Below, piece by piece: positions 19,923 through 29,953 of a stretch of 64,000 bases of DNA. This stretch comes from Flammeovirgaceae bacterium UBA4465. Lineage in GTDB: Bacteria > Bacteroidota > Bacteroidia > Cytophagales > Cyclobacteriaceae. The notes beneath the pieces are model-generated. The model was not told the DNA's origin. It ran no database searches and saw only the letters and a list, made by a program, of their open reading frames with translations. Each line of letters starts with the position of its first letter. The stretch's first letter is position 1. The position numbers and the translations under genes were made by a program. The DNA lies in contig CAJJBF010000008.1 of NCBI GenBank assembly GCA_905182375.1, forward strand, positions 62,001 to 126,000. Direction: 5' to 3'.

Positions 19923-19967
19923 CAAAGCCCAAATTTTAACCTATTTTTACCCCTTTTTATAAGCTAC

Positions 19968-22900
19968 ATGATCTACTTTTTTAAAAAATCTGCAACTGAA
20001 TACCTCTCGGTAGGTAGTCATTCTCTTCTCAAAACCGAAGACTTAGATAAATTATCTTGGTTGTTCTCTGGAGCTGAACACCTAGGAAATGCTGAGATCT
20101 CAGGTTTCTTTAATGGGCCCAGAAAAGAAATGATTACTCCATGGAGTACCAACGCCGTAGAAATCGCCCAAAATTGTAATATCGGGGGCATTTTCCGAAT
20201 TGAAGACATTTAAAAAAGATCAAACTCATTTTGATCCCATGCTTGAGCAAAAATATGAGATTTTAAATCAAGCTGTTTTTTCATTAGATCAAAAGCCTGA
20301 ACCTATAGCCACCGTCAAGGATATCCATTCTTTTAACCAATCACAGGGCTTGGCATTAAGTGAAGAAGAAATCATTTTCCTCATGGGCGTCTCAGAAGAG
20401 ATCGGCAGACCGCTATCTGATTCAGAAATTTTTGGATTCTCGCAAGTAAACTCAGAACATTGTAGACATAAGATTTTTAATGGGATTTTATCATCGACGG
20501 TAAAGCCAAAGAAAAAACTTTGTTTCAGTGGATTAAAAAGACCTCCAAAGATCACCCTAACTTCATCGTATCGGCTTATAAGGATAATGTCGCATTCATT
20601 CAAGGACCTCGGATCGAACAATTTGCTCCAAAATCACAAAACAGACCTGATTATTTCGAAACGAAAGATTTTGATTCAGTCATCTCTTTGAAAGCAGAGA
20701 CTCATAATTTTCCCACGACGGTAGAACCTTTCAATGGCGCAGCTACTGGGGCCGGTGGTGAAATAAGAGATCGACTGGCAGGTGGCCAAGGAAGCTTGCC
20801 CTTGGCGGGTACTGCCGTTTACATGACGGCTTATTCTCGGTCGGAAAAGGGTCGCGACTGGGAAACGCAAATCAACGCTAGAAAATGGCTCTATCAATCT
20901 CCTGAAGAACTCCTCATCAAAGCCTCTAACGGTGCCAGTGATTTCGGTAACAAATTTGGTCAACCCCTTATTTGCGGCTCAGTACTGACCTTCGAACACG
21001 AGGAAAATGATCAAATTTATGCCTTTGATAAAGTAATTATGTTGGCAGGTGGCATCGGGTTTGGGAAACGCAAAGAAGCCCTAAAACAAAAGGTTACACC
21101 TGATAAAAAAATCATTGTTTTGGGAGGTGATAATTATCGCATTGGCATGGGAGGCGGAGCGGTTTCTTCTGTGGAAACAGGTGCGTTTGAAAATGCCATA
21201 GAACTCAACGCAGTGCAACGCTCAAATCCGGAAATGCAAAAACGGGTCGCTAACGCGGTTCGAGCCATGACCGAACTTGAAGACAACCCGATCATCTCCA
21301 TCCACGATCATGGTGCGGGCGGGCATCTAAATTGTCTCTCCGAATTAGTGGAAGATACGGGAGGGGAAATCAATGTAAATAAGCTTCCTCTGGGTGACCC
21401 TAATGGCTAAAGAAATCTTAAGTAATGAATCTCAAGAAAGAATGGGTCTGGTCATTGGAGAAGAACATACCGAATACCTTAAACAAGTGGCGGATCGAGA
21501 AAGGAGCGCCCTATTATGAGGTAGGCACTACCTCATCCGACCAACGGTTACTGTTTATTAATGATCAAAAAATAAAAGCTTTCGATCTTAAATTAGAACA
21601 TCTTTTTGGTGCTTCTCCCACTACGGTGATCGAAGGCATTACCCTTAATAAAAATTTTAAAAGTGAGAGCTATCTTTCTTCCAAACTAGAAGAAATGATC
21701 CATGACATTTTTAAACTAGAAGCGGTCGCCAGTAAAGATTGGTTGACCAATAAAGTAGATCGCTCGGTCACTGGAAAAGTAGCGATACAGCAAACCGTAG
21801 GGGAAGTTCAAATTCCTCTAAACAATGTTGGAGTGATGGCCCTGGATTTTAAGAGCCATAAAGGGGCGGCTACCTCCATTGGTCATGCACCAGCAGCGGC
21901 CTTAATCGATCCAGGTGCAGGATCCCGATTATCAGTTGCGGAAGCCTTGACCAATCTGGTATTTGCTCCTTTGACTCATGGAATAAAAGGAATTTCCTTG
22001 AGTGCCAATTGGATGTGGCCTGCTAAAAATGAAGGAGAAGACAGCCGATTGTACACGGCCGTTAAAGAAATCAGCGAATTTGTTTCCGAACTAGGTATCA
22101 ACATCCCTACAGGAAAAGATTCGATGTCCATGACCCAAAAATATCCTAATGGTCAAAAAGTCATGGCACCAGGTACGGTGATCGTCAGTGCAGGAGCTGA
22201 GGTCAGTGATATTAGGAAAGTAATCCTACCGGCTATCCAGCCGCAAGAAGCATCGGTTTTAATCTACATTGATTTTTCAGGAGGAGCGTTTGAATTGGGA
22301 GGCAGCAGTTGGGGACAGACCCAAAACATACTTGGAGATCAAACTCCAGATGTCAATGCAGCTACTTTTAAATTGACCTTTGATTTCGTTCAGCACACTC
22401 ATCCATGACGACCTCGTTCTAGCAGGTCATGATGTCGCTGCAGGTGGATTAATTACCACACTACTCGAAATGAATTTTCCAAATCGATCTGGCGGCATGG
22501 AAATTGATTTGTCTCTTCTTCCAGAATCAGATGTTGTTAAAATCCTTTTTGCTGAAAAACCGGCTGTCGTGTTACAAGTAAAAGCTGCAGCACTTTCTGC
22601 ACTCCAAGCTTCAGCTATTGTTTTTTATCCTATTGGTAAACCCACTAGTCATCGCCAATTGAGTGTGACCCAAGAGGATCTTATCCTTGACCTAAATATA
22701 GCTGATTTCCGAAATAAATGGAGCCATACCTCCTTCCTGCTGGATGCCAAGCAAACGTTACCAAAACTAGCTAAACTTAGATTTACTAACTACACCCAAC
22801 AGCCATTAAGCTATACCTATCCTCAAGGTTTTGACGGTAAACTGAGAAATTACGGCATTGATTTAGACAGAAAATCATCTTCAGGTCTTCGTGCTGCAAT

Positions 22901-23636
22901 CATTCGAGAAAAAGGTGTCAATGGAGACCGTGAAATGGCTTACGCACTTTGGATGGCGGGGTTCGATGTCAAGGATGTTCATATGACCGATCTTATTGCA
23001 GGCCGAGAAGATTTAACCGACATTAACTTTATCGTTTTTGTGGGTGGTTTTTCAAATTCTGACGTGTTGGGCTCTGCAAAGGGCTGGGCAGGTTCATTCT
23101 TGTATAATCCAAAGGCCAAAAAAGTAATTGATGACTTTTATGATCGCGATGATACCCTCAGTCTAGGGGTATGTAATGGATGTCAATTAATGATGGGACT
23201 GAAAAAAATATATCCAATGGATACCCATCATCCACAACTACGCCACAATCTTTCGGGTAAGTTTGAGTCGGCATTTATCAATGTGACTATTCAGCCCAAT
23301 GATTCTATTTTATTACATTCTTTATCAGGGAGTAGATTAGGTATTTGGGTAGCACATGGTGAGGGTCGATTTGATCTGAAGAGTAATGAAAACGCTTATA
23401 AGATTCCTATGAAATACAGCTATGATGCATTCCCTGGGAATCCCAATGGAAGTTCTTTTGGCGCAGCTGCGCTTTCTTCTAAAGACGGGAGACATCTCGC
23501 AATGATGCCCCATTTAGAGCGATCGCTCTTTCCTTGGAATTGGAGTCATCATCAAAATAAAATGGCGCACGAGGTCAGTCCATGGATTGAGCCATTTGTA
23601 AATGCTCGAAAATGGGTAGCAAAAAAAGTGAAATAA
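19968..23636 (+). pseudogene. purL: Phosphoribosylformylglycinamidine synthase (FGAM synthase), five lesions
   Basis: Read across frames this is the large single-chain PurL of about 1,220 residues, which makes FGAM from FGAR, glutamine and ATP. Visible parts are an N-terminal PurS-like region with SGAEHLGNAEISGFF, then VNSEHCRHKIFNG, an ATP-binding AETHNFPTTVEPFNGAATGAGGEIRD-type segment, DHGAGGHLN, the second half DFKSHKGAATSIGHAP with PTGKDSMSMTQK, and a C-terminal class-I glutaminase with LGVCNGCQL (Cys) and MMPHLERS (His/Glu). Frames break near 20206-20212, 20486-20489 (T run), 21396-21403, 21501-21505 and 22394-22398. See findings for the cause. Confidence 0.9.
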
Positions 23637-23691
23637 TGATAAAAAATAATTAATATTCAAAAATGGTTTTTTAATTTCAATAAATAAATTC

Positions 23692-23699
23692 TATTTTTG
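23692..23699 (+). promoter_or_regulatory. TAnnTTTG promoter element of the tRNA-Gln gene
   Basis: TATTTTTG sits ten bases before the first acceptor-stem base, where the -7 element of a Bacteroidota housekeeping promoter should be for a transcript starting at the mature 5' end or just upstream. Confidence 0.5.
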
Positions 23700-23708
23700 C
23701 CGTCTAAT

Positions 23709-23781
23709 TGGCCTATGGTGTAACTGGCAACACGTCTGATTTTGGTTCAGAAGAGTCTAGGTTCGAGCCCTAGTAGGCCAA
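23709..23781 (+). tRNA. tRNA-Gln (UUG)
   Basis: A 73-base cloverleaf. Acceptor TGGCCTA pairs with TAGGCCA, the anticodon stem TCTGA/TCAGA encloses loop TTTTGGT with anticodon TTG, and the T arm has GGTTCGAGCC. No encoded CCA. It lies in the purL-prs gap. Confidence 0.96.
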
Positions 23782-23835
23782 CTCTAATCGTCCGATCTTT
23801 TTGCTTTTAAAAAAGTAAGAAATGATACAAATAGC

Positions 23836-24762
23836 ATGACCATTGTTAAATTTTTTGCTGGAAAAGGAACGCAAGCATTAGCTGAAAAGATAGCTATTGC
23901 TTATGACAACCCCCTAGGCGCCATTACCTCTCAAAAATTTAGCGATGGTGAACTTCATGTAAGTTACAATGAGTCTATTAGAGGCTGTGAAGTCTTTTTA
24001 ATTCAATCTACTAATCCTCCTGCCGATAATATCTTAGAACTGCTTTTGATGATCGATGCGGCACGCAGAGCCAGTGCCAAATATGTTACGGTTGTGGTTC
24101 CCTATTTTGGTTATGCCAGACAAGACAGGAAAGATAAAGCTCGTGTTTCCATTGGTGCAAAACTGATCGCTAATCTGCTCTCCGCATCTGGAGCGGATCG
24201 GCTCATGACCATGGATTTGCATGCCGGTCAAATTCAAGGCTTTTTTGATATCCCGGTAGATCACTTAGATGCAAGTGCTATTTTCGTACCTTATCTCAAG
24301 ACCAAAAATCTAGATAATCTCGTGTTTGCTTCACCAGACGTTGGAGGAAGTGCTCGAGCAAGAGTTTACGCAAAGTTTTTTAATGCAGAAATTGTCATCT
24401 GTGACAAACAACGAAAGCGAGCCAATGAAGTGGCCTCTATGCAAGTCATTGGTGATGTGGTAGGAAAAAATGTGGTTTTGGTGGATGACATGATCGATAC
24501 AGCAGGGACCATCTGTAAAGCGGCTGGATTAATAAAAGAAAAAGGAGCTAAGTCAGTAAGGGCGGTTTGTGCCCATGGTATATTATCAGGAAAAGCCTAT
24601 GAAACAATTGACTCATCGGTGTTGGAAGAAGTAGTGATATCGGATTCAATTCCTCAAAAACAACAAAACGAAAAAATAAAGATATTGAGTGTGGCTGGCT
24701 TATTTGCCAAAGCAATACGTCGAGTACACAGTCATGAATCAATAAGTGAACTTTTTATTTAA
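23836..24762 (+). CDS. prs: Ribose-phosphate pyrophosphokinase
   Basis: The 308-residue enzyme makes PRPP from ribose 5-phosphate and ATP, feeding purine, pyrimidine, His, Trp and NAD synthesis. Motifs seen are the early FSDGELHVSYNESIRGCEVF, PYFGYARQDRKDKAR (ATP contact), MDLHAGQIQGFFDIPVDHL, and the PRPP-binding loop VLVDDMIDTAGTI near residue 220. It is full-length. It lies between purL/tRNA-Gln and rplY; the prs-rplY pair with pth is a conserved bacterial arrangement, so prs, rplY and pth may be expressed together. Confidence 0.97.
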   Translation: MTIVKFFAGKGTQALAEKIAIAYDNPLGAITSQKFSDGELHVSYNESIRGCEVFLIQSTNPPADNILELLLMIDAARRASAKYVTVVVPYFGYARQDRKDKARVSIGAKLIANLLSASGADRLMTMDLHAGQIQGFFDIPVDHLDASAIFVPYLKTKNLDNLVFASPDVGGSARARVYAKFFNAEIVICDKQRKRANEVASMQVIGDVVGKNVVLVDDMIDTAGTICKAAGLIKEKGAKSVRAVCAHGILSGKAYETIDSSVLEEVVISDSIPQKQQNEKIKILSVAGLFAKAIRRVHSHESISELFI

Positions 24763-24778
24763 AAACAATTAATATATT

Positions 24779-25399
24779 ATGAAAATAGTTGAGATTATAG
24801 GGTATAAAAGAGCAAATCTTGGCAAAACAGAATCCAAAAGACTAAGAGGTGAAAGTTTTGTTCCTTGTGTAGTATATGGTGGTAAAGAGCAGATTCATTT
24901 TTCTGCACCCATGATACTTTTCCGTGATGTGGTCTATACGCCAGAAGCACGTTTCGTTGAGCTTAATATTGAAGGGGAAATTAAAAAAGCTATCCTTAAG
25001 GATATTCAATTTCACCCAGTAAGTGAAGTCATCCTCCACGCGGATTTTTTAGAGCTATTTGAAGACAAGCCTATCAAAATGAGTATCCCCGTAGTCACTC
25101 AGGGCATTGCTCCCGGTATACAAACAGGAGGTAGATTGATTATGAAAACGCCGAAGATAATGATTAAGTCACTTCCTAAAGATATGCCAGAGAGCATTAA
25201 TGTAGATATTTCTAAACTTGAGTTGGGTAAAACGATCAAAGTAGGAGATTTGGCACCACAAGAATATGAGGTTTTGACCAACCAACTGGTATCTATTTGT
25301 TCTGTTGATGTACCTAGAGCGATGAAAGGTAAAACTGAAGAAGAAGAAGCCGCAGAAGCCGCAGAAGCTGCAGAAACTGGACCTCTGATGAAAAAGTAG
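24779..25399 (+). CDS. rplY: 50S ribosomal protein L25/general stress protein Ctc
   Basis: The 206-residue protein has an N-terminal L25 domain (about residues 1-90, with the LRGESFVPCVVYGG segment that contacts 5S rRNA) and a C-terminal TL5/CTC beta domain (residues 95-185, with VTQGIAPGIQTGGRLIMK). It ends with an acidic alanine/glutamate tail common in Bacteroidota. It lies 17 bases after prs, an ancient conserved pairing. A strong hairpin with T run follows. Confidence 0.95.
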   Translation: MKIVEIIGYKRANLGKTESKRLRGESFVPCVVYGGKEQIHFSAPMILFRDVVYTPEARFVELNIEGEIKKAILKDIQFHPVSEVILHADFLELFEDKPIKMSIPVVTQGIAPGIQTGGRLIMKTPKIMIKSLPKDMPESINVDISKLELGKTIKVGDLAPQEYEVLTNQLVSICSVDVPRAMKGKTEEEEAAEAAEAAETGPLMKK

Positions 25400-25432
25400 A
25401 TTAATCATTGAATCAATAGTGATTGACAATGG

Positions 25433-25463
25433 AAAAAAACCCGCCATCAAGGTGGGTTTTTTT
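25433..25463 (+). terminator. Rho-independent terminator after rplY
   Basis: AAACCCGCC and GGTGGGTTT form a 9-bp stem (one G-T wobble) with loop ATCAA, followed by a run of seven Ts. It lies 34 bases after the rplY stop. The preceding A run would also let it work on the opposite strand. Confidence 0.88.
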
Positions 25464-25571
25464 CTTTTATGAATACATTTATGGACATGAAAAAGAAATC
25501 TCTAGATTGAATAGCTAATGCGCTTCAAAAAAGGTACGCATTGAATTCAAAACAAGTTTTAAAAAGCATTC

Positions 25572-26132
25572 ATGAAATATTTAATCATTGGACTAGGTAA
25601 TCCAGGTGTAGAATATGAACTCACCCGACACAATATTGGGTTTTTAATTTTAGATCGACTGGCTGATCAAAAGAAAATTAAATTTGAACAGGGCCGATAT
25701 GGATTTTGGACCCTTTTAAAGCATAAGGGAAGAAGTATCTACCTGCTCAAGCCGAGTACTTTCATGAATTTAAGTGGTCGTGCAGTTAACTACTGGATGC
25801 AATACTTAAAAGTAGCGAAACCGAATATGATGGTCATCACCGATGACTTAGCCCTACCCTATGGGAAATTAAGAATGAGACAAAAAGGGTCTGCAGGAGG
25901 TCATAACGGTCTTAAAAATATTGAGGAATTAATAGGTGGCCAAGATTATCCAAGACTAAGGTTTGGGGTGGGCGATGACTATAGCCAGGGTAGACAAATA
26001 GATTATGTCCTTTCTCCCTTTAACCAGAAAGAAATGAAAGCCCTTGTCTTAGATATGGATTGCGCCATTGATGCCGCACTTACCTTTTGCACACAAGGTA
26101 TTGAAAATACCATGAATCAATTCAATGGATAA
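25572..26132 (+). CDS. pth: Peptidyl-tRNA hydrolase
   Basis: The 186-residue enzyme releases peptides from peptidyl-tRNA that dropped off the ribosome. Family motifs present: GLGNPGVEYELTRHNIGF with the catalytic His near residue 20, KPSTFMNLSGRAV (Asn and Met contacts), VITDDLALPYGKLR with the catalytic Asp, and QKGSAGGHNGLKN. Length is normal. It is separated from rplY by the terminator, so it needs its own promoter. A flavoprotein gene follows. Confidence 0.96.
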   Translation: MKYLIIGLGNPGVEYELTRHNIGFLILDRLADQKKIKFEQGRYGFWTLLKHKGRSIYLLKPSTFMNLSGRAVNYWMQYLKVAKPNMMVITDDLALPYGKLRMRQKGSAGGHNGLKNIEELIGGQDYPRLRFGVGDDYSQGRQIDYVLSPFNQKEMKALVLDMDCAIDAALTFCTQGIENTMNQFNG

Positions 26133-26178
26133 TGTTTTTTGGCCATACTCATTTATCACATCCTCCAATCCATAGCTG

Positions 26179-27375
26179 ATGGGGAAAAGAGTTATTGTAA
26201 TCGGTGGGGGTGCTGCAGGCTATTTTTCAGCCATAAACATCAAAGATAAAAATCCTACATATCAAGTTACCCTTATCGAGAAAACCTCAAAAACCCTTAC
26301 CAAAGTAAAAATATCAGGGGGTGGTAGATGTAATGTGACCAATGGACGACAAAAACCAGGTGATTTGGTCAAGTTCTATCCCCGCGGTCAAAAAAAACTC
26401 TTCAAGTCTTTTGAGCGGTTTAATACCAAGGACATGCAAGAATGGCTTTATAAAAGAGGGGTCGCTACCCATGAAGAGGTAGATCAACGCATCTTCCCCA
26501 CAACCAATAATTCGCAAACAATTATCGATTGCTTTGAAAAAGAAATGGATACTTTGGGTATCGAATTGATCCGAAATTGTGCGGTAAAAAAGATAGTTAA
26601 ATCCACCGATTGGCTCATACATACAGATACAGAAATACGCGCCGCCGATGCCGTTGTATTCAGCACAGGCGCAACGAAAAGCGGTTGGCGCCTACTTACC
26701 GAACTGAGTCTAAAGACGACGCAGATTGTCCCATCCTTGTTTACCTTCAATATCCAAGATGATAGAATTAATGAATTACCCGGCACCTCCTTCCCTGAAG
26801 CTACCGTACGGGTAATCGGTAGTAAATTTACAGAAACAGGACCCTTACTCATAACCCATTGGGGTCTCAGTGGACCTGCGATTCTAAAACTATCATCAGT
26901 CGCTGCACTACACCTTAATGGGTGCCATTATAACTTTCAGATACAGATTAACTTTTCAGGACAAACGGCTCAAGCATGGAACGAAGTCATTGATCAACTG
27001 AAAAAAGTACATCCCAAAAAGTTGATCAAAAATTATAAAACGAATCAAATACCTCATCGGTATTGGGAAAGATTGGTTCAAAAACTTGAACTTACCGAAA
27101 CTCCCTTTGCTGAATTGACTAAAAAATCTCAAAATCGATTGATAGAGGAACTCACCCAAGCCCTTTTTCAAGTAACTGGAAAAAGTACTTTCAAAGAAGA
27201 ATTTGTATCCGCAGGAGGTATTGATTTGAGTGAGATTAATTTCGAAACTATGGAAGCCAAAAGATATCCGGGTTTATACCTCGCAGGCGAAGTTTTGGAT
27301 ATTGATGCGCTTACAGGTGGATTTAATTTTCAAGCATGTTGGACCGGAGGTTGGATCATTTCAGAAGCAATTTAG
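26179..27375 (+). CDS. FAD-dependent oxidoreductase, HI0933/YhiN family flavoprotein
   Basis: The protein of 398 residues begins with VIVIGGGAAGYFSAI, the GxGxxG dinucleotide-binding motif. It has the family element VKISGGGRCNVTNG near residue 50 and the C-terminal FAD contact GLYLAGEVLDIDALTGGFNFQ. This matches the HI0933-like aminoacetone oxidase family flavoproteins. The redox substrate is unknown. It runs 13 bases ahead of the thiamine-binding gene and is probably co-transcribed with it. Confidence 0.92.
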   Translation: MGKRVIVIGGGAAGYFSAINIKDKNPTYQVTLIEKTSKTLTKVKISGGGRCNVTNGRQKPGDLVKFYPRGQKKLFKSFERFNTKDMQEWLYKRGVATHEEVDQRIFPTTNNSQTIIDCFEKEMDTLGIELIRNCAVKKIVKSTDWLIHTDTEIRAADAVVFSTGATKSGWRLLTELSLKTTQIVPSLFTFNIQDDRINELPGTSFPEATVRVIGSKFTETGPLLITHWGLSGPAILKLSSVAALHLNGCHYNFQIQINFSGQTAQAWNEVIDQLKKVHPKKLIKNYKTNQIPHRYWERLVQKLELTETPFAELTKKSQNRLIEELTQALFQVTGKSTFKEEFVSAGGIDLSEINFETMEAKRYPGLYLAGEVLDIDALTGGFNFQACWTGGWIISEAI

Positions 27376-27387
27376 TATTTTTGTCCA

Positions 27388-27681
27388 ATGACAGATCATC
27401 TCATTACCCTAGGTATTCAAATTGTTCCTAAAAGTAGTTCTCACGACACCTATGCCTTCGTCGATCGTGCCATTAATATCATACAACAAAGCGGAGTGAA
27501 ATATGAAATAACTCCTTTTGAAACCGTGATGGAGGGCAAATACGAAGATCTCATGATGATCTCTGAAATCGCACAGAAGGCTGTGTTGGAGGCAGGAGCC
27601 GATGAATGCTTGGTCTATTACCGCATTCATTATCGAAAAAATCAAGATGTGACCTTTGAGGAGAAAAGGTTGAATCGTTGA
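27388..27681 (+). CDS. MTH1187/YkoF-type thiamine-binding protein
   Basis: The 97-residue protein matches the thiamine-binding (DUF77, MTH1187) fold: LGIQIVPKSSSHDTYAFVDRA, then SGVKYEITPFETVMEGKYEDLM, and a C-terminal strand. The family forms dimers or tetramers with a ferredoxin-like fold; some members bind thiamine. Full-length, immediately after the flavoprotein gene. Confidence 0.88.
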   Translation: MTDHLITLGIQIVPKSSSHDTYAFVDRAINIIQQSGVKYEITPFETVMEGKYEDLMMISEIAQKAVLEAGADECLVYYRIHYRKNQDVTFEEKRLNR

Positions 27682-28075
27682 TGTTCGGTTGTGGAAATTA
27701 TTAAAAAAAATTACATCCAATTTATATTACGAGTAAGCCATTGCCTTGACTCGAATACTAACTTTAGAGTTGTCCTGAAAAAGATTTAAAGATTCAAATC
27801 TGGCATTCATCGTATTGTTTAAAAGGACATAATAGTACTCGTGAGTGTTTCCCAAAAGCGTTGGTGTTAAACAAAGGCATGGAATAGGTAGTATCTTTTG
27901 TACCTTGAGCTAAGATTTTTTTGCCTAATTAATTTGAAAGAGTTCCTGAAAAAAGCTCGGCTTTACTCAATGGTTAAAGATATTATAAAGATTGTAGATA
28001 ACTCCTGTATTTGAATATTTAAAGAAATTTATACATATTAGAATTGAAAATTATTGTCAACCAAACAATTTAAAA
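27682..28075. other. Non-coding spacer
   Basis: About 390 bases with no supportable gene or RNA. It is AT-rich, has no long open frame, and borders the decayed region. Confidence 0.5.
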
Positions 28076-28732
28076 ATGAAAAAAATAATTCTTTTAATAA
28101 CTAATGTGCTGATCGGTTTGACCCTCTCAGCTCAAACTATGGTTTTTAATGTTCAGGAGATCAAGGCAAAAGATTTTGCTCAAAGTGACATAGAAGCCGC
28201 TTACGATACCTGCTGTGGAGATATGAAACCTAATTAAGGGGGGGTTGCACTTCAGGTTATCGGAAAAGGAGCGAATAATGGCATGACTCATCGACTCATA
28301 TGGTATTGGGAACTGGGAGAAGATCTCTAGGAAGGAACTAATGTCGGTGATAAAGCACCCTTATGGTGGAGTCAAATGGATAATTACGTGGAAGAATGGG
28401 GAACGTCATATATGGGAAGAGTGCTCAGCAGACAAAAGGGAACGAATGAAGATTATGAATGGACTCATATTTGGGATCTGAAAATTGACGATCCAAATCA
28501 ATTCAAAATAGGTCATGACAAAATTATTAAAAAATTCAAAACAGAATTCGAGGGGAGATGGGTAGGTTTTGGAACTTATGACATCAATTATCCTAACGGC
28601 GCAACTCATTGGGTAGGTGTTTCAGGAAAAGATGATCACGATCACGTGATGCTATTGGACAAACTGCAAAGTCAAAGTGAATTCATAAAAATGTTAGCTG
28701 AACGGGGTAAGAGCGAAAATGTAAGAGATTAA
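28076..28732 (+). pseudogene. Secreted hypothetical protein interrupted by two stop codons
   Basis: One continuous frame of 219 codons starts at the ATG at 28076 with a signal peptide ending TLSAQ and runs to 28732. It is interrupted by TAA at 28235-28237 and TAG at 28328-28330. The flanking sequence still codes in the same frame (MVFNVQEIKAKDFAQ before the first stop, NNGMTHRLIWYWELGEDL between them, MDNYVEEWGTSYMGRVL after the second), so these are point mutations rather than frameshifts. I do not recognise the family; a late DDHDHV stretch hints at metal binding. Readthrough is possible but unsupported. Confidence 0.7.
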
Positions 28733-28810
28733 ATGATAAAAGATATAAAAACTTATTGATCAACCTGAAATTGAGTGGTTAAACTATTAACATATTACCT
28801 CAAATAAATA

Positions 28811-28852
28811 AAAAAAGGATTCTTACTTAATTGCAGGTGAGCATCCTTTTTT
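28811..28852. terminator. Bidirectional terminator after the broken secreted gene
   Basis: AAAAAAGGAT and ATCCTTTTTT are perfect 10-base arms. They continue inward after one mismatch through seven further pairs (two of them G-T) to a short loop. The T run on each strand would allow termination in both directions. Confidence 0.75.
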
Positions 28853-29291
28853 ATGCCCCATAAGCTTCACATCTAGGATCATCAAAGGAGCAGCTTCCTC
28901 CTGCTCAAGTCGCACCCCATTCCATTTCATATTAGCAAAGCATGCCTAGTTGAATCCAATGATACGTACCTATAGAAAATTTGTGCCTTTCCCTTCTCAT
29001 ATAATTTCTTGACTTGTGCGTAGCTTAAATCCATCACGAAAAATTAATTTGGACCCAAGCAATACCTTCGGATGAGAAGAATTTACTAAGGGTGGAGGTC
29101 GTGGTTGAAAACGATTTTTTATTGTCCAAATAAAATTTTGAATGCAATTCAATAGAAAAAAATTATGCCCTTTTATATTTCTCTGTTTTGTTTGTGCTGG
29201 GTAGAGGAATTCATCCATCTCTTAAGTATTGTCTTTTGAAATGGGGTAAAATGGCTCTTTAAAAAAACATTAATAATAGTATAAATTAGAA
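28853..29291. other. Degenerate sequence, possible minus-strand gene remnant
   Basis: No intact gene. On the minus strand a short open segment from the ATG at 29032 (SYAQVKKLYEKGKAQIFYRY) can be continued, after a frame change, by one with MKWNGVRLEQEEAAPLMILD. This looks codon-biased but matches nothing I recognise. Another minus frame (28997-29218) overlaps it and is not convincing. Confidence 0.25.
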
Positions 29292-29953
29292 ATGGAGACA
29301 TTAAAAAAATATACTTGACAATAGGGGTTGTTATCTTTTCATGGATCCATTTATCTGCACAAATTATCTTGCCTGCTTTTCAGGGAACGCATTATGTCCA
29401 AGTGGCACCAAATCCCTGCTCAGCCATCATCTCCATTGGTGATACTTATTAGGGAGATAAAGTAGCTTACATCTTACAAAGTGGCGATCCTAGATATAAT
29501 GCCATTTTTTGTAAGGGATTGATTGCAGCAACTTCAGATCTCGGTTATAAAACATGGGACAATGGAGCTATTACTAGGACAGGAGCAACAGGAGCGGCAA
29601 TAGGTACAGGGCTTGCAAATACCAATGCCATTATCTAGCCAATTGGGTGCTGCAGGAAGTTATAACTATGCAGCTGGGGTATCCGCAAACTACAGTGTTA
29701 ACGATGGAGGGGTAACTTACGATGATTGGTTTTTACCTAGTAAGGATGAGCTATATAAATTATACATCAATAAGGCTGAAATTGGCGGTTTTACTGGTAC
29801 ATACTATTTGCTCGTACATACTATTGGAGTTCTACGGAGTCTAGTAGCACCCTTGCTTTTCCGCAGGCTATACACTATGGTGGTCAACCTAACAAGCTTA
29901 AGAACGAGAGTCGACCGGTGCGTACAGTCCGGACTTTTTCTACAACCCCATAA
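29292..29953 (+). pseudogene. Secreted DUF1566 (Lcl domain) protein, heavily damaged
   Basis: The joined frames give an N-terminal signal peptide (YLTIGVVIFSWIHLSAQ), the IGDTY...GDKVAYILQSGDP stretch, LIAATSDLGYKTWDN, TGATGAAIGTGLANTNAII and YDDWFLPSKDELYKLYINK. It ends WSSTESSSTLAFPQAIHYGG and RPVRTVRTFSTTP. This is the DUF1566/Lcl domain found in secreted proteins of Bacteroidota. Lesions: one base missing in an A run near 29305, TAG at 29450-29452 where a Gln is expected, a two-base loss near 29635, and a 17-base tandem duplication near 29800-29830. The duplication marks genuine decay. Confidence 0.78.

Noticed and set aside
20476-20500. Programmed ribosomal frameshift in purL, typA or rnz
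   Set aside because: No consistent slippery heptamer or downstream structure; the lesions differ in sign, size and site from gene to gene and affect genes not known to be frameshifted.
28076-28732. Alternative genetic code with TAA/TAG read as Gln
   Set aside because: Intact neighbours end at TAA and TAG in the normal way and only decayed genes contain internal stops.
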